Part shown: positions 1 through 9,221 of the stretch, piece by piece
Position numbering within the stretch: the stretch's first letter is position 1
Layout: every line of letters begins with the position of its first letter
Assembly (NCBI GenBank): GCA_905236985.1
Contig: CAJORF010000066.1
Span: 48,949 to 112,948 of the forward strand
Length of the DNA stretch: 64,000 nt
Source of the DNA: an uncultured Bacteroidaceae bacterium
Lineage (GTDB): Bacteria; Bacteroidota; Bacteroidia; Bacteroidales; Bacteroidaceae
Direction of reading: 5' to 3'
The notes under the pieces: generated by a model
Databases searched by the model: none
Seen by the model: the letters and a program-made list of their open reading frames with translations, nothing else
What the model was told of the DNA's origin: nothing
Program-made: the position numbers and the translations under genes

Positions 1-553
1 CATTCGGACGAAGAGGTATGCAGTACGACGCTATGGCATCATTGTAGTTGATGGTTCCAGCGTAGAAATCGCTGAAGGGATCCACCCAACTGGGTTTGCC
101 TGTGTGGATGGCCGTCTTGTACCATGATTTCTCAAAATACTCAAAATCGGGTTCGAGTACCGTGAGTATGGTGTCACCCTCGTTGACGGAATAGACCGAG
201 AAATAGCGTCCGTACTCTGGGAAGGCATTAGGCTCGGCACTGACGGAGCAGCTCAGCACGCTGTTGTTGAGCCTGACGATACGTCGCGAAATCACCTGCA
301 GGGAGTCAGGGTTAAAGTTCTCTTCGATCAGCCAGACATTCGACTTGGCAGCCGTCTCAACCGATTTCATGTATCTGACCACATTCTGCACCGTGGTGTT
401 CAGTACACTGGATGAGTGCTTCAAAATCTCCTTGTGTATCAAGCCCTTTGATAGTTGAAAGAAGGAGTTCAGGGAGAGCACAAAGATGGGCATGGCCAAC
501 ACCATCAGTATGATGGCAAGCCTGCGCGACAGACTATATCGTGGTTTATTCAT
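1..553 (-). CDS. Cache-domain membrane sensor, 3' end outside window
   Basis: The reading frame opens at an ATG at 553 and stays open to the window edge (about 184 residues), so the C-terminal output domain is not visible. It starts MNKPRYSLSRRLAIILMVLA, a positively charged start followed by a transmembrane helix. The next region has the features of an extracytoplasmic Cache sensor, including YFEKSWYKTAIHTGKPSWVDP, close in style to the two genes upstream. The ATG overlaps the last 8 bases of the preceding sensor gene, so the two are probably translationally coupled. Related Bacteroidales proteins often continue into HAMP plus a SpoIIE-type phosphatase or a histidine kinase; which one applies here cannot be seen. 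Confidence 0.75.
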   Translation of the reverse strand, partial: MNKPRYSLSRRLAIILMVLAMPIFVLSLNSFFQLSKGLIHKEILKHSSSVLNTTVQNVVRYMKSVETAAKSNVWLIEENFNPDSLQVISRRIVRLNNSVLSCSVSAEPNAFPEYGRYFSVYSVNEGDTILTVLEPDFEYFEKSWYKTAIHTGKPSWVDPFSDFYAGTINYNDAIASYCIPLRPN

Positions 554-2039
554 GGCCAACCTCCTTTCTCAACTCAGGACTCGGTGCTTCAAGCATTTGG
601 TCGAGCAACTGAAGAATGACAGTGCTCTGCTGCTTGATGATGCCAGCTTCGCGCTGCGTCTCCTCAGGACTGAGTTCTTGGTAATCATAAAGTTTTTTGG
701 CACTATTGGCGATGTGCTGTGAGGGGACGAGCATCTGACTGGTGAAGTTGTGGAGCAAGTTACGCTTCACGTCGGCAGTGGTCTGTGTATGTTCGTAGAT
801 CTCTCGCAGCCTCTCGCTCTGCCCTTTTAGCGTAGCCGTGAGCTGCTGCTGTTCTCCGATAGACGATTCCAGCGCATGCTGCATCTTTTTGAAGTGCTGC
901 TGGAACATTCCTATCTCATCTTCGCGCGTCGTGTCAGGCACCGTGACGGAGTAGTTGCCATCGGCCATGCTCTGGACAGACTCCGTGAGCATACGCAACG
1001 GTTTCAACTGCATACTGATGACCAGGCGGGTGAGCACGAAGAACGCCAACAGTCCAATGAAGATGTTGAAAAAGAGATGGCGAAGCTGCTGGTAGTAGCC
1101 TCCCAAGACATCCTCCTCAGGATAGATCACACCGATACTCCAGTTGACGTCTCCTGACGAGCGTCCTTGCACGGCGGAGCGTACGAAAGGCTTGTAGAAG
1201 ATGTGCCAGTCCTTACCGTTTAAGTGGAACAGACCGTTACCTGTAGCACCACCTAACATGGCCTCTACCGCATCACGCGTGTGTTTTTCGCCCTCCCCGA
1301 TGTGCTGGAAGACGGTCTGATTGACGCGCACTTCGCGCTCGGGGTGTACGATATAGTTACCACTACGATCCAACATGATACTATAGCTGTTGGACGATGG
1401 CTTGGCAGCCAGCACAATCTCTGAGAGCAGACCGAGGGACACATCCACAGCCATCACCCCCACGCACTCACCACTTCTATCCGAGATGGGCAAGCAGAAG
1501 GTGATGAACGTAGCTCCTTCACCAGTTTCATCCTTCTGTGGATCCATCCAAAGAGATCGACATGTCTGCATGGGCTTCGTGAACCAAGGCTGTTGGGTAT
1601 AGGGCAGGCTGCCATACGTCTCAGCCTCGACGAGTTCGGGCGAATCGTATTTCAAGCGGTGAACGTATGCCATGAACAGCTCCTGGTCAGGATAGAAATT
1701 GGGCTTGAAGGCAATGGCGCAGCCCATAATATCGGTATTGCACTCCACGAGGCGGTGGCAGTAGGTCCACATACGTTCCGGCTCATTGAAATGAGCCATC
1801 ATGTCCCAGTAGATGTTACCCGATGACTGTTCCACTCCCAACAGCACCTTATCGACCTGCTGCACTAAGCCTTCGAGGGTCTCCTCAGCATTTTGCATGG
1901 CCTCCTGCCGCAGCGTCTTTCGCGAGAATGCGAACATCACGCTCAGCATCACTGAGAGCAACAGCACCACTTCCAGAATAATGGCCACTTTCAGCCTGAG
2001 CGACGGTGGAGAGAATACTTTCTTCAGTGTTTTTTTCAT
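546..2039 (-). CDS. Cache-HAMP sensor ending in a degenerate histidine-kinase dimerisation domain
   Basis: This 497-residue protein has an N-terminal transmembrane helix (about 18-38), a periplasmic double-Cache-like region (about 40-315), a second membrane helix (about 322-342), a HAMP segment (about 343-395) and a coiled coil. The last 75 residues look like a two-helix DHp domain: LLHNFTSQMLVP (428-439) aligns with the usual F-I-H-Q-M-S-H-E-I-R-T-P, but the phosphoacceptor His is Ser434 and the following Glu is Gln435. There is no ATPase domain. By family knowledge it senses a small extracellular ligand; by inference it signals as a dimerising partner of neighbouring sensors rather than as a kinase. 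It lies 12 bp downstream of another Cache gene and overlaps the next one. Confidence 0.8.
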   Translation of the reverse strand: MKKTLKKVFSPPSLRLKVAIILEVVLLLSVMLSVMFAFSRKTLRQEAMQNAEETLEGLVQQVDKVLLGVEQSSGNIYWDMMAHFNEPERMWTYCHRLVECNTDIMGCAIAFKPNFYPDQELFMAYVHRLKYDSPELVEAETYGSLPYTQQPWFTKPMQTCRSLWMDPQKDETGEGATFITFCLPISDRSGECVGVMAVDVSLGLLSEIVLAAKPSSNSYSIMLDRSGNYIVHPEREVRVNQTVFQHIGEGEKHTRDAVEAMLGGATGNGLFHLNGKDWHIFYKPFVRSAVQGRSSGDVNWSIGVIYPEEDVLGGYYQQLRHLFFNIFIGLLAFFVLTRLVISMQLKPLRMLTESVQSMADGNYSVTVPDTTREDEIGMFQQHFKKMQHALESSIGEQQQLTATLKGQSERLREIYEHTQTTADVKRNLLHNFTSQMLVPSQHIANSAKKLYDYQELSPEETQREAGIIKQQSTVILQLLDQMLEAPSPELRKEVGHE

Positions 2040-2051
2040 AGCCTGTGTCTG

Positions 2052-3113
2052 TTATGATTCCAGTGCGGTTGTGGCACGTCGGAGCACGCGCCACACGACA
2101 ACGATGCCTATCACAGCGACCACCAAGAGGACGGCGACAGCGGGCAACAACGGCTTCAGCATATCAAGCCGAGGCACGACCACAGCCACCGACCAGTCGA
2201 TAAACTCAATAGGCCCGTAGTAGAGGGTGCAAGGCTCTCCGTTGATATCAATGTTTGCAATGCCGCTCTTCTGACGCGCCAGGTCGTTGAGCACCTCCTT
2301 GTCCGTCACCGTTATGTCCTTCCCCTCGGGGTAAGCCAGACACGTTCCGTTCTTATCCAGAATGATGGTATAGAATCCGAAGTCTCTGATGAGGTGATGC
2401 TTGTTCATCAGCTGGCTCTTCTGGCTCATTTCATCCACCCATTGCAGCTCCTTGGCCAGCCATTCAAACTTCATGTCTGCGCCGCAGACGCAGACCAGCT
2501 TACCGTTTTGGCCGTAGATGGGTTTGACAAAGGTGCAGTAATGGCCGCTCATGGTCGTGCCGTCGTAGTAGTAGTACGGATCCGACCAAAAGGTCTCGCC
2601 CTTCATCTTGGCGCGCACATACCAGGGCGACTTCATGTAGTTGTGGCGTGCAGAGCCCACCTGACGCATCTCAAAGGCAAGGCCGTCGCCCTGAAACACG
2701 TAGGGCTCAAACCAAGTCCCTTTCTCTGGGAAGAACTCAGGCTCGAAGGCTGCAAAATAGCCGCGCACATCGAGGTTCAAGTTCGCCTTGCTCTCTAAGG
2801 CGGTAATCACGTCTTCTGGCGAATCCAAGTGATGTCCCACCTCGTCAAAGATGTTCTTGGCACTCAACTCAGCACCGCGTATGGTCTTGGCCACCTTCTC
2901 CGACGAGACATTCATGATACCGATGAAGCGAGAATAAGCCTCTGCCTCCAATGCTTGATAGCACATCACCAATGCCACGACGGAGGTGAGCACGATGACG
3001 ACGATGACTGTCAGCAGCACGTATGTTGTTGACCTCTTAGCAACAGCCACGTGTGCTTTCTGAGCAAACTGTTCTGTTGGCTGTTCCTCTGTTAATGTAG
3101 ATGTCGTTTCCAC
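2052..3113 (-). CDS. Cache-domain membrane protein without output domain
   Basis: This 353-residue protein has a cytoplasmic head, a transmembrane helix at about 30-50, a periplasmic double-Cache-like domain (motifs SPWYVRAKMKGETFWSDPYY and YTIILDKNGTCLAYPEG) and a second helix at about 320-342, and ends only about 10 residues later. It therefore has a sensor but no signalling domain. The only usable start is GTG at 3113: an in-frame stop lies four codons upstream (3123-3125) and no ATG precedes the first membrane helix. It is the first gene of the three-gene sensor operon. It may act by pairing with the adjacent Cache proteins; this is inference. Confidence 0.78.
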   Translation of the reverse strand: METTSTLTEEQPTEQFAQKAHVAVAKRSTTYVLLTVIVVIVLTSVVALVMCYQALEAEAYSRFIGIMNVSSEKVAKTIRGAELSAKNIFDEVGHHLDSPEDVITALESKANLNLDVRGYFAAFEPEFFPEKGTWFEPYVFQGDGLAFEMRQVGSARHNYMKSPWYVRAKMKGETFWSDPYYYYDGTTMSGHYCTFVKPIYGQNGKLVCVCGADMKFEWLAKELQWVDEMSQKSQLMNKHHLIRDFGFYTIILDKNGTCLAYPEGKDITVTDKEVLNDLARQKSGIANIDINGEPCTLYYGPIEFIDWSVAVVVPRLDMLKPLLPAVAVLLVVAVIGIVVVWRVLRRATTALES

Positions 3114-3182
3114 TGATTTGATTTATAGTTTCTTATTCGTTAAAATCCGTGAAAAGTAACCTCGTTCGTTACTTTGAATCTA

Positions 3183-3190
3183 CAAAGGTA
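3183..3190 (-). promoter_or_regulatory. Bacteroidetes -7 promoter box for the Cache operon
   Basis: The minus strand reads TACCTTTG, a match to the TAnnTTTG -7 consensus of the Bacteroidetes primary sigma factor, about 70 bp before the GTG start at 3113. No convincing -33 TTTG is visible at the expected spacing. The preceding CotH gene ends about 100 bp upstream, so the box probably opens a new transcription unit. Confidence 0.6.
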
Positions 3191-3267
3191 CAGTTATGTC
3201 CTGTTATATTGTTCTAAATTTACAAGAATTTAAACAAGTTTAACGCAGAAATGAGGAAAATTGCTGT

Positions 3268-3282
3268 ATTGAGCGGCTCAAT
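3268..3282 (-). terminator. Short hairpin after the CotH gene
   Basis: ATTGAG and CTCAAT form a 6-bp stem around a 3-base loop directly downstream of the CotH stop codon at 3288. There is no strong T tract, so this is a weak terminator candidate separating CotH from the Cache operon. Confidence 0.35.
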
Positions 3283-3287
3283 CTCTC

Positions 3288-5153
3288 CTATCGGATTCTC
3301 ACCTTTTTGGCGTTCTGTCCCTGTCTGACGATGTAGATTCCTGCTGGCAGTCGCCGGAAGTTCGTAGCACAGGGCTGGCCTGTGAGATGATAGACCTGAT
3401 AGGGCTGGGAAAGATCCAGCTCCGTAGCGGCGATGTCATCAATATAGGTGTAACCCAACTTCTGGTCCATCCACTGCAGGCGTTCGGTGAGGTAACGGCG
3501 GATGACCTGCACCTCAGCCTCGTAGCTGCCAGCTGCGGCGTAGTTCTGATGGACCACCTGATCTAAAATGGGCCATCGCAAGAAGTTGAGCTTCTGCGAC
3601 TGCTGCAATAACTCCTCCAACGAATCGACGTAGGCGATCAGATGACGTTCATTGATGCGGTCCTGACGGGCCTCTTCCCATATCTCTCTCATCCGTGTCT
3701 GGGCCGCAGTATTCCTCACCACAATGTTATCCACGAATGTCCGCATATAACCTGTCACACTGCCCCCACTGCGATAGACATAATCGCTCTTGCTGTTGAT
3801 GGGATAAGTACGATTGTCATTCTCAAAAGCAAGATCGAAGTCCCATACGGGACCAGTGAAGACCGTATCGTTCTCACGATGCTTATACATATATACACTC
3901 CAATAAGTGTCGGTGTTTCCCGATAACTCTCCGACAAAGAAGTGGCGCAGGAAAGTGTTCAAGTCCAAGTACTCTTCCCAGTTGGCCTCCATGCGGTTGT
4001 AATTACTCTCGATATATGCCTTTTGCTCAGGTGTGATTTCATCGTCATCAGGGTAATGGACGGTCATCGGAGTACCCTTCGCCGACTTGAACCAGCAGGC
4101 TTCAGTGCTTGCACGAGCATCGACTTCCACGAGATAAGCCGTGAGATCCTCCGAGTTCTCATGTCCTTCTTCCAGTGTATCGACGAGTTCCACACGATTC
4201 TTCTTAACGTCGATATGGTCGCTCAGCTGGTAGTTACCCTTGTATTCGCCGTTCAGCAGCACATCCACGGACTGCGCGTAGGGCGTGTAGGGCATATCGA
4301 AATCCCTACTAAGCTCCAAGGCCAGGAGGTTGCGCATCAGCGTCTTGTCGCCGTAGTTGTTGACGAGCGTCCATTTCTTGGCTTTCGCTGGAGCGTCAAG
4401 CACCCTATGCTTCTGATTGAACTTGATGCGGTAGGGTTTCTTAGGAAAGTTCAGCGATCCGTTGCCGCGCAGACGCACGACACCCGTATCCGTCCTCAAC
4501 TTCTTGTCTTTATCGCTGATGATAGTGATCAAGGCATTGATGTCATGTACCTTGTCATAGGGCTCCACATTGTTCTCCGTGTGAATGCTGACTACTGGCA
4601 GGTTCGTCAGACGATAGAGCTGCGACGAGTCGCCCACACCAACGTGGCCGTAGAACTCCAGTTCACCGATATTACATCGCATATCGGACGGGCTGACATA
4701 TCGCACATAGCGGAAGCCTTTGGAACACTTCACGTCAACGTAAGACATCTGCTTGGCCACACCAGGCTCCGTGATGATATGGAGCGGCAGTGCATCCATG
4801 AAGTCCGGGTTGTTCGCTCCCTCCATGACGCCCAACATCACCCTCTCACCAGCACGACTGCGATTAGGCGGTGCCCAGCCAATGCGCGTGATGACGTGCG
4901 GCTCACCCAGATCCAATCCCACCCATGTATAGCTGCGGTCGTAAGTGGCCAAATAGGTAGTCAAATCACCATCAAAAGCACATTCTCGGGTATTGACGGT
5001 CGTGGAAGCTTGATTATTGTCATAGTTCACGAACATTGCCGTGCCGATAATCGTGCCAGAGAGCTTGGAATCTGCGACTCCCGTCTGTGCCATGATGGTG
5101 CAGACATGGCCTAGCAGAATGGATATGATGGTGAGTGACTTCTTCATTGTCAT
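3288..5153 (-). CDS. Secreted CotH-kinase family protein with discoidin-like N-terminus
   Basis: From the preferred ATG at 5153 (or 5147) this is a 621-residue protein starting with a signal peptide (MKKSLTIISILLGHVCTIMA). An upstream ATG at 5204 would add 17 residues with no signal-peptide character. An F5/8 type C-like carbohydrate-binding region (motif WVGLDLGEPHVITRIGW) is followed by a CotH-type domain with LRGNGSLNFPKKPYRIKF, LSDHIDVKKNRVEL and GPVWDFDLAFEND. CotH proteins are atypical protein or metabolite kinases in spores and surface polymers; the substrate here is unknown. The end (VYHLTGQP...LPAGIYIV...KKVRIR) looks like a T9SS C-terminal sorting domain, so the protein is probably exported to the cell surface. 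It follows an LruC lipoprotein gene on the same strand. Confidence 0.82.
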   Translation of the reverse strand: MTMKKSLTIISILLGHVCTIMAQTGVADSKLSGTIIGTAMFVNYDNNQASTTVNTRECAFDGDLTTYLATYDRSYTWVGLDLGEPHVITRIGWAPPNRSRAGERVMLGVMEGANNPDFMDALPLHIITEPGVAKQMSYVDVKCSKGFRYVRYVSPSDMRCNIGELEFYGHVGVGDSSQLYRLTNLPVVSIHTENNVEPYDKVHDINALITIISDKDKKLRTDTGVVRLRGNGSLNFPKKPYRIKFNQKHRVLDAPAKAKKWTLVNNYGDKTLMRNLLALELSRDFDMPYTPYAQSVDVLLNGEYKGNYQLSDHIDVKKNRVELVDTLEEGHENSEDLTAYLVEVDARASTEACWFKSAKGTPMTVHYPDDDEITPEQKAYIESNYNRMEANWEEYLDLNTFLRHFFVGELSGNTDTYWSVYMYKHRENDTVFTGPVWDFDLAFENDNRTYPINSKSDYVYRSGGSVTGYMRTFVDNIVVRNTAAQTRMREIWEEARQDRINERHLIAYVDSLEELLQQSQKLNFLRWPILDQVVHQNYAAAGSYEAEVQVIRRYLTERLQWMDQKLGYTYIDDIAATELDLSQPYQVYHLTGQPCATNFRRLPAGIYIVRQGQNAKKVRIR

Positions 5154-5244
5154 CTTGCTCTTTTTGTGTCCTATATGATGAAGGGGATACGCCAAGACTG
5201 ACATATCCCCTTGCTATGGCTAATATAGGAGTATAATCCGTAGG

Positions 5245-7461
5245 TTACATATCCTCAGCAGAGAGATGCTTCAGATACCAGTCTGAATTCTTCTTACCGT
5301 CGCTGATGGACCATTCCAAGAAATCCGGGAAGAAGGTATCGATTCGGAGGCTCTCATTTTCTCTCTTCAAAATAGTCTCTCTGAAGACATCAATAGATAC
5401 ACCTTCCAGATAGAATGCAAACGGGAATTCACCACTTCCGACATAGTACATATACTGTCCATTCGATCTCCTGACACTGGGATTAGACTTGTCGGCAGCT
5501 GTTCCAAACAAACTCTTGTCCGTTTTATTCGTTGGGGAATTCCAAGGCAGATGAACCTCTAACTGTCCTTTGTCCCCTGCACGCCAAAGGAAGGGCCTAA
5601 TCGTTGTCTGGCCTTTGTTGATAGCTTTCGTATAAGTTACCTCTATTACCCATGTCACTCCTTCACCAGTTTCTTTGTTCTCATTTTTGGTGATGTCATC
5701 AGTCAGGTACCACATTCTTGACTCACTCTTATCCCATCTAATTTCTGGCAGATAGTAGTACATCTTATTATACATTAGGTAATTTTCTGATGCATACTTA
5801 GTCTGACCGGGCAGAAGTTTGTTGATATAGATAGTTGCGATGTCAGATCCCTGCAGATCGACGGCTAAACCATTCTGTAGTGTGATATAGTTGTGATAAG
5901 TGGTAAGATAAAAACGCTCTTTGTTCAACTTCTGGAAGCCGTCTGGGTGTCTGTACCATTCCAACTCATGCTTACAGTCGATCATAAGGTCATTCATATC
6001 ATAGTCACCCGCCTCAGGCCACTTGTCTTCAAAACCATACACACCTCCTACAGTGGATCTTTTGCTCTCAATTGTTGGTGCATCTGACAAATCAAAGGCA
6101 TTAGCAGGATTAAGGGCGAACATCAGGTCATCATAGTCCTTGTCATCGCAAGCATCCTCAAAGGAAACCACGACATACGTGTTGCCATTGGGAGCCGTGT
6201 AAGCAAATTTGGCCGAACGGGCCTCGCCGTCGGGATTGGGATAATTCACTCCAGTGTCGTATGCGGACGATAACCCCTCTGTTGTGGAAGCCCAAATGTT
6301 CTTCTTTTTAGCATAGCTGCTGCCATTAACAGCATAATTGTTGCCTATTTGTCCCCAGGCATTGGTCTTCAGTATGAAACCAATTTTTGTGCCGGCTGGG
6401 AATATGGCAGTACCACCGGATAAATCGCCACTGGCAATGTTGGGATAGTACATCAACTCTACCACATCACCGCGCAGCGCTCCGATGTTACCATTATAAT
6501 TGTTGTTAGGATAGCTGCCGCGTGGCCACTGACCGTCCTGCGTATTGGGGAAGAGCATGATGATGTTCAGATCCATCTTGCTTTGTGGTGGATTATTCTC
6601 ATCGTAGTAGTAATAACCCAGGGAGCTATTCCAACACGTACTGCTTCCCATAGCAGTGATACTGACCTCAGAGTCCTTTAGCAATCTCAGGTCGGCAGCA
6701 GCGCGATACTGCTCCTTAAGGTTTGTACCAGAGTTAAGGGCATCGCATGCAGTACCAAACATGCCGTTGAACTCTTCTTCGTTAAAGATCAAGCCCTTAT
6801 TGATGAATGTTGGATCGGTCTTGTCAAGCAGATAATCCGGACGTCCGCTGGCAGAGTTCCATGTTCCCAATGGCGTTACCCAGGGTTTATAGACCAGTGT
6901 ACCATCACTTTTTTTATAAAGATGGCCCATCTTTGACAGGTCTGTCGTGGATGTTCCTGCTCCTGCGACACGTCTGGCAGCATTGCGTGTTGCAGCGTCG
7001 CGCAGTGGGTTCTTGACTATCATCTGAGCCATACCATTCTCCACAGTGGTCATGTTGCGGCGCAAACCTACGAGGAAGTTACCTGTCACGATGTGCAGGC
7101 GCTTGGCATAGGCGGGCAGGGTGACGGTCTCGTCGAACCTACCGTTCTTGTCTGTATAACCTGAGAAAATAGGCTTGATACTCTCGTCGATATACTCGGT
7201 GAGCGTATTCTCGTTGACGAACGGGTTCACGTTATAGACGCTGAAGAACACAGGAATTTTGGCATCGAAGTCTGAATAATCAACGATGAGATCCACTTCC
7301 TGTGAAGTGGAGAAATCGAAGGTTTTGGCTTCCTTCGTCACAGGCGGGATCGTTTCATTAGAGTTAGAGAAAAAGTCATCGGTATCCCTGCAAGCGGTCG
7401 CAGCAAAAAGGATAAAAGCGAATGTACAAGTTCTCGCTAAAAATTTGGCGGGAGTGTGCAT
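5245..7461 (-). CDS. LruC domain lipoprotein (DUF4842/DUF4114-like)
   Basis: This 738-residue protein begins with a lipoprotein signal ending in a lipobox (FAATAC, Cys about 24). Acidic signature segments FEDACDDKDYDDLMFAL and FEDKWPEAGDYDMNDLMIDC are typical of the LruC/DUF4842 family, whose Asp-rich loops probably bind calcium. Family members are surface-exposed lipoproteins of unknown function, often near adhesins. Its own -33/-7 promoter lies upstream, and the CotH gene follows on the same strand. A second LruC protein is encoded at 11002-12921, so the two probably belong to one surface assembly, with the OmpA-like and TPR-sensor genes between them. Confidence 0.82.
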   Translation of the reverse strand: MHTPAKFLARTCTFAFILFAATACRDTDDFFSNSNETIPPVTKEAKTFDFSTSQEVDLIVDYSDFDAKIPVFFSVYNVNPFVNENTLTEYIDESIKPIFSGYTDKNGRFDETVTLPAYAKRLHIVTGNFLVGLRRNMTTVENGMAQMIVKNPLRDAATRNAARRVAGAGTSTTDLSKMGHLYKKSDGTLVYKPWVTPLGTWNSASGRPDYLLDKTDPTFINKGLIFNEEEFNGMFGTACDALNSGTNLKEQYRAAADLRLLKDSEVSITAMGSSTCWNSSLGYYYYDENNPPQSKMDLNIIMLFPNTQDGQWPRGSYPNNNYNGNIGALRGDVVELMYYPNIASGDLSGGTAIFPAGTKIGFILKTNAWGQIGNNYAVNGSSYAKKKNIWASTTEGLSSAYDTGVNYPNPDGEARSAKFAYTAPNGNTYVVVSFEDACDDKDYDDLMFALNPANAFDLSDAPTIESKRSTVGGVYGFEDKWPEAGDYDMNDLMIDCKHELEWYRHPDGFQKLNKERFYLTTYHNYITLQNGLAVDLQGSDIATIYINKLLPGQTKYASENYLMYNKMYYYLPEIRWDKSESRMWYLTDDITKNENKETGEGVTWVIEVTYTKAINKGQTTIRPFLWRAGDKGQLEVHLPWNSPTNKTDKSLFGTAADKSNPSVRRSNGQYMYYVGSGEFPFAFYLEGVSIDVFRETILKRENESLRIDTFFPDFLEWSISDGKKNSDWYLKHLSAEDM

Positions 7462-7515
7462 TGTTGAATAAATTTTGAAAAGGTTATTAATTAGGTATAA
7501 TTTCTAAAATCGGTG

Positions 7516-7546
7516 CAAAGATGGTGATTTTTTTTGAACTATCAAA
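7516..7546 (-). promoter_or_regulatory. Bacteroidetes -33/-7 promoter for the LruC gene
   Basis: On the minus strand a TTTG (7543-7546) is followed after 19 bases by CATCTTTG (7516-7523), one mismatch from TAnnTTTG, and then by CACC as in many Prevotella promoters of this window. The leader to the ATG at 7461 is about 50 nt. Confidence 0.6.
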
Positions 7547-7610
7547 ATTATTTTTCAAAAAATGTGTTCAAATGGTCATTTTTGTACTTCCAAAAGTGTA
7601 CCTTCGACAC

Positions 7611-9197
7611 TTAAGAGAATTGTGGAATCTCGATACAGAAACGCGTGCCGTTGGTGTATTCCGTGTCGTGCCACATACGTCCGTGCAACAGATGTGCGAT
7701 GGATTGACAGATGTTGAAACTCATATCAGCATGGCGCTCGCTGCTGTCATCTTCTGAGGGCAATTCGGTATCCCTGTCAAGACCTGCCCTGGAGTTCGCT
7801 ACGGTGAAACGTACCTTCTCATCCACCTGTGTCACACTCAGAACGATAGCACCTTTTTGAGTAAAACGAATGAAATAGTTGACCAAGTGTGTCAGCAACT
7901 GCTCAAGCGCCTCGCTATTGGTCCGGACCTCGAAGTCATCTGGCACATCGCTGAGGAATATGGCGGTTACGCCTTTATGGCAATGTGCCTGTGCGGAGGT
8001 GGTGATGTGGTCGCACAGTCTGTTCACTTTCGCTGGCATATCAAGGGGCAGCTCAGTCGCTTTCTCGAAGGATGCGAGCCCGCTCAACTCCTCCAGTGCT
8101 CGTTCGGCCTCTTTTCGCTCATTGGCCAACTTTTTGTTGTACATGGTGAGCCGTTTGATGATCTTTCGTCCCCTCAGGGTGAAGATCAACAGGACGATGA
8201 ACGCCAGAACAGCGATGGCCAAATAGAAACGGTTGCGCAACTTGTTGTTCTGTTCCTCTAAGACTTTCTGCTCCAATTGCAGACGGTCGTTGTTCATCTG
8301 CACATAGCAGCTGTTGACCACATTGCCGTGTGACACCAGAATGATGGAGTCGCTCACCTTTTTGTATATCTGCATATACTTGTAGGCGTTTGCATCGTCA
8401 CCCATACTGTGGTAGATAACAGCCTTGCGCTCCGCCCTGGCCTCAGGATCCAGTTCGTCGGAAAGGCGTAAGGCTTCCCCGAAGTCACCGTTAATGATGC
8501 AATGATTCACTTCCATGACAGGTGTCAGCGTGGCTATGCCGTCCGTCTCCTTCAAGAGCATCATCTCCGCATAGATGCGGTTGAACTCAGCCGTATCTTG
8601 TTTATTGAAGGCCATTTGGCTGAGTCGGAACAGGGCTCTCCCTTTGTGGATGGGTGCCACGTTCGGTTCTACCAGGATTTGGCGTGCATACCCCACACTG
8701 GCCTTGGCATCCTTACGGTGGTTGGCAATCCTCATAAGCTCCTGCAAGTCATCGCCGGCACTCTCGTTGGGGAAATGCCTATGGCTGAAATCCACAGCCT
8801 GCAGGAATTCACGCTCCGCAGCTTGATAATCCTGCTTTTGCAGGAGCACTACAGCTCTGGTATGTAAGGCGTAATAAGCACCGTATGTGCTATGGTACTC
8901 CTGTGCATTGTCCTCGATGGCCTGCACGATTTCCATCGCCTTCTGGTAATTCTGTTGGGTTGCCTCGTAGATGGCCTGGTTACCCCAAGCCTTGTAGAAC
9001 AATCTGTCATTGCCCACGCTCTTGCTGGCATCCTTCAGCTGGTCGGTGATGCTGAAGAACGTATCCCTCTCCGTCGTAGGGAAGTATTTCAGCATATCAG
9101 ATTCGAGGCGAACCAGTTCCTCTTCAGATACAGCCCATGTCGCCGTGCCGCAGAAAAGGGAAAGTGTCGCACAAAGTACAAGTTGTTTGATGTTCAT
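7611..9197 (-). CDS. TPR membrane sensor with degenerate histidine-kinase ATPase domain
   Basis: This 528-residue protein has a signal peptide (cleavage near ATWA-VS), TPR-like helical repeats (about 25-300) in the periplasm, a transmembrane helix (about 323-343), a coiled coil and a C-terminal HATPase-like fold. The ATP-site motifs are lost: the N box reads LLTHLVNYFIRFTQKG, with His437 and Tyr441 in place of the two Asn; the G1 DxGxG is replaced by NSRAG; and the G2 GLGL is replaced by DMSF before NICQSIAHLLHG. No His-containing H box is present. It resembles the Bacteroidales TPR-kinase sensors (DUF5112/DUF5113 type), but is probably a pseudokinase. It lies 24 bp after the OmpA-like gene, so it may report on that surface assembly. 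Confidence 0.75.
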   Translation of the reverse strand: MNIKQLVLCATLSLFCGTATWAVSEEELVRLESDMLKYFPTTERDTFFSITDQLKDASKSVGNDRLFYKAWGNQAIYEATQQNYQKAMEIVQAIEDNAQEYHSTYGAYYALHTRAVVLLQKQDYQAAEREFLQAVDFSHRHFPNESAGDDLQELMRIANHRKDAKASVGYARQILVEPNVAPIHKGRALFRLSQMAFNKQDTAEFNRIYAEMMLLKETDGIATLTPVMEVNHCIINGDFGEALRLSDELDPEARAERKAVIYHSMGDDANAYKYMQIYKKVSDSIILVSHGNVVNSCYVQMNNDRLQLEQKVLEEQNNKLRNRFYLAIAVLAFIVLLIFTLRGRKIIKRLTMYNKKLANERKEAERALEELSGLASFEKATELPLDMPAKVNRLCDHITTSAQAHCHKGVTAIFLSDVPDDFEVRTNSEALEQLLTHLVNYFIRFTQKGAIVLSVTQVDEKVRFTVANSRAGLDRDTELPSEDDSSERHADMSFNICQSIAHLLHGRMWHDTEYTNGTRFCIEIPQFS

Positions 9198-9221
9198 GTT
9201 ATATGTTTTTTTGATATTGAT

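Noticed and set aside
3942..5114. 390-codon plus-strand frame opposite the CotH gene
   Set aside because: It lies wholly antisense to a well-supported CotH-domain protein with signal peptide and sorting domain, and has no recognisable motif.
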